NCBI GenBank assembly: GCA_905194675.1
Contig: CAJJTG010000016.1
Coordinates: 1 to 42,646, forward strand
Origin: an uncultured Collinsella sp.
GTDB taxonomy: Bacteria > Actinomycetota > Coriobacteriia > Coriobacteriales > Coriobacteriaceae
Length of the DNA: 42,646 bases
Direction: 5' to 3'
Both the position numbers and the translations under genes were made by a program. The notes under the pieces were generated by a model. The model saw only the letters and a program-made list of their open reading frames with translations, did no database searches and was not told where the DNA came from. Below, in pieces: positions 40,959 through 42,646 of this stretch; within the stretch, counting starts at the first letter, position 1; every line of letters begins with the position of its first letter.

Positions 40959-42440
40959 ATGGGCAAGATCGATTTGACCATCAACAAGACCGGCCTGCAG
41001 CACAACATTGAGAAGGCCAAGGAAAACAACGTTATCATACCGACCATCGCGCAGATGCAGCATCCTGAGACCATCCCTGAGAAAATTCAGGAAAAGCTCA
41101 AGACTGTCGGCCTTTGGGACGTCAACCCGCTGAACCTCTTCCGCATCACGTGGAAGAACGAGGCCAAGGAGTCCGGCGGTCTCTTCCAGGAGGTGCCGAA
41201 CTATGTCGAGATCCCGTCCGAGCTCTCCGGTGTTCCCTGCCGCATTCTCGCCATGGCGGGCAAGTGGTTCCCCACGGGCTGCCACAAGGTCGGCGCGTCC
41301 TTCGGCTGCCTTGCCCCGCGCCTTGTGACCGGCCAGTTCGACGCGGACTATCACCACGCCGTGTGGCCCTCCACCGGTAACTACTGCCGCGGCGGCGCGT
41401 TCAACTCGAAGCTCCTCGCCGTCGACTCCGTCGCCATTCTCCCCGCCGAGATGAGCAAGGAGCGCTTTGAGTGGCTCAGCAAGATCGCCGGTCAGGTCAT
41501 CGCAACGCCGGGCTGCGAGTCCAACGTCAAGGAGATTTTCGACAAGACCTGGGAGCTCAAGCAGGACCCCAGCATGATGATCTTCAACCAGTTTGAAGAG
41601 ATGGGAAACCCGCTGTGGCACTACAATGTCACGGGCTACGCCCTTGCAGACCTCTTTGAGGCGGTCAAGAAGCCCGGGCAGAAGCTCGCCGGCGCGTGCT
41701 TCACCTCCGGTTCCGCCGGTACGATGTCGGCTGGCGACCTTTTGAAGGAACGCTATCCCGGCATGAAGCTCGGCGTGGGCGAAGCGCTCCAGTGCCCGAC
41801 GATCCTGAATAACGGCTTCGGCGGCCACCGCATTGAGGGCATCGGCGACAAGCACATTCCGTGGATCCACAACGTGAAGAACACTGACATGGCCATCGCC
41901 ATCGACGACGAGGATTCCCAGCGTTTGCTGCGCCTTTTCAACACGGCAGAGGGCAAGAAGTACCTCAAGGAAGAGCTCAAGCTCTCCGACGAGCTCATCG
42001 AAAAGCTCACCTGGCTCGGTATCTCCGGCATTGCAAACGTCCTGTGCTGCATCAAGATGGCCAAGTACTATGAGCTGACCGAGGACGATGTCGTCTGCAC
42101 CGTTCTGACCGACTCTGCCGTGATGTATCAGTCCCGCATCGAGGAGCTCAACGAGATGCACGGCGCGTACAACGCCGAGGAGGCCCGCCTCGACCACAAC
42201 CTTCACATGCTCGGCCTGAAGACCGACAGCATGATGGAGCTGACGTACGAGGACCGCAAGCGCATCCACAACCTCAAGTACTACACCTGGGTCGAGCAGC
42301 AGGCGCGCGACGTCAAGGACCTCAACGCCCTTTGGTACGACACCAAGGGCACGTGGGACGCTGTCCACGCGCAGGCGAAGGAGCTCGACGAGCTCATCAA
42401 CGAGTTCAACGAGGCCACCGGCCTTCTCAAAGCGCTCTAA
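40959..42440 (+). CDS. Fold-type II PLP-dependent enzyme (threonine synthase/dehydratase-like)
   Basis: 493 residues. K110 in PTGCHKVGASFG is the probable PLP Schiff-base lysine; STGNYCRGG (138-146) resembles the substrate-binding loop; TSGSAGTMSAGD (249-260) the phosphate-binding glycine loop. The chain is about 100 residues longer than diaminopropionate ammonia-lyase (YgeX), and the lysine-site sequence differs, so it is not a plain dpaL. It appears in annotated genomes as a PLP-dependent beta-subunit-like protein. The site GGAGGAG overlaps the regulator's end. Given the neighbours it may eliminate ammonia from an amino-acid intermediate of purine or hydantoin breakdown; this is inference. 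Confidence 0.82.
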   Translation: MGKIDLTINKTGLQHNIEKAKENNVIIPTIAQMQHPETIPEKIQEKLKTVGLWDVNPLNLFRITWKNEAKESGGLFQEVPNYVEIPSELSGVPCRILAMAGKWFPTGCHKVGASFGCLAPRLVTGQFDADYHHAVWPSTGNYCRGGAFNSKLLAVDSVAILPAEMSKERFEWLSKIAGQVIATPGCESNVKEIFDKTWELKQDPSMMIFNQFEEMGNPLWHYNVTGYALADLFEAVKKPGQKLAGACFTSGSAGTMSAGDLLKERYPGMKLGVGEALQCPTILNNGFGGHRIEGIGDKHIPWIHNVKNTDMAIAIDDEDSQRLLRLFNTAEGKKYLKEELKLSDELIEKLTWLGISGIANVLCCIKMAKYYELTEDDVVCTVLTDSAVMYQSRIEELNEMHGAYNAEEARLDHNLHMLGLKTDSMMELTYEDRKRIHNLKYYTWVEQQARDVKDLNALWYDTKGTWDAVHAQAKELDELINEFNEATGLLKAL

Positions 42441-42495
42441 GAGCGCGAAAGGGGAGCAGGAACCCCTTGCTCCAAACCCTGTTAGGATGATAAAA

Positions 42496-42526
42496 GGGGG
42501 TATCTCGAAGAGATGCCCCCTTTTTT
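42496..42526 (+). terminator. Intrinsic terminator after the PLP enzyme gene
   Basis: 11-bp stem GGGGGTATCTC/GAGATGCCCCC with a GAA loop and one G-U pair, then six T. Confidence 0.93.
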
Positions 42527-42546
42527 ATACCCCTCAAAGGGGGGGA

Positions 42547-42640
42547 CGCGCCCTGCGGGCGCGGGGAAAGCAGCGCCGCGGGCGCTGCACGAATGCGACC
42601 CCCATTTTCTTTCCCGAGAAAGAAAACGGGCGTCGCCCGT
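42547..42640. repeat. Four consecutive small hairpins
   Basis: CGCGCCC-tgc-GGGCGCG (42547-42563), GCAGCGCC-gcg-GGCGCTGC (42570-42588), TTTTCTTTC-ccga-GAAAGAAAA (42605-42626) and ACGGGC-gtc-GCCCGT (42626-42640), all perfect, unrelated in sequence, packed in 94 bp. No gene seen here. The string could be a palindromic repeat cluster or the edge of a mobile region. Confidence 0.6.
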
Positions 42641-42646
42641 CCAAAA

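Noticed and set aside
40917..42368. Long minus-strand frame opposite the PLP enzyme
   Set aside because: Shadow of a well-supported gene with PLP motifs; no start signal.

Overview
The window looks like a chromosomal segment of a GC-rich anaerobic actinobacterium of the Coriobacteriia, most likely Collinsella or a close relative. The evidence is the high GC at third codon positions, the Actinobacteria-style merged spc-alpha ribosomal operon (rplE to rplQ, with secY, adk, map and infA inside it), zinc-ribbon S14 and L36, and a gut-anaerobe purine/selenium-type cluster. The genus is an inference from sequence style; no rRNA or tRNA gene was seen in the window.

Layout. 147-7426 is an island bounded by a 68-bp direct repeat (3 mismatches). 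It holds, on the minus strand, an unusual ABC export system: a 740-residue duplicated permease, a separate ATPase, a permease-ATPase fusion, and a tyrosine-rich secreted peptide. Divergent from it are a DUF2975-type membrane protein with an XRE repressor, then a tyrosine recombinase remnant and an amber-interrupted ORF. 7427-19500 is core: ACT-domain protein and citrate synthase, two convergent Cof-type HAD phosphatases, adenine deaminase, tyrS, a U32 peptidase-family protein and a class A penicillin-binding protein. 19500-22100 has argR, a family 2 glycosyltransferase and truA. 22195-32047 is the spc-alpha operon, which begins abruptly at rplE: rplX and rplN are not upstream.

32373-42440 is an accessory metabolic locus: XdhC-like protein, YqeB, YqeC, hydantoinase/dihydropyrimidinase, MocA-like cytidylyltransferase, YgeW carbamoyltransferase, YgeY M20 hydrolase, a YheO-type regulator and a fold-type II PLP enzyme. 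In other bacteria this set accompanies selenium-dependent molybdenum hydroxylases and anaerobic purine/urate breakdown. The hydroxylase itself, selD and dpaL are not in the window. The regulator appears to start at an ATA codon.

Intergenic DNA is rich in structured repeats. The best are two copies of a roughly 100-130 bp nested hairpin element (13535-13633 and 25685-25815) whose stems differ by compensatory changes, three 27-bp tandem repeats between the HAD genes, and several long inverted repeats. These are the most likely undescribed items, together with the island's exporter and peptide.
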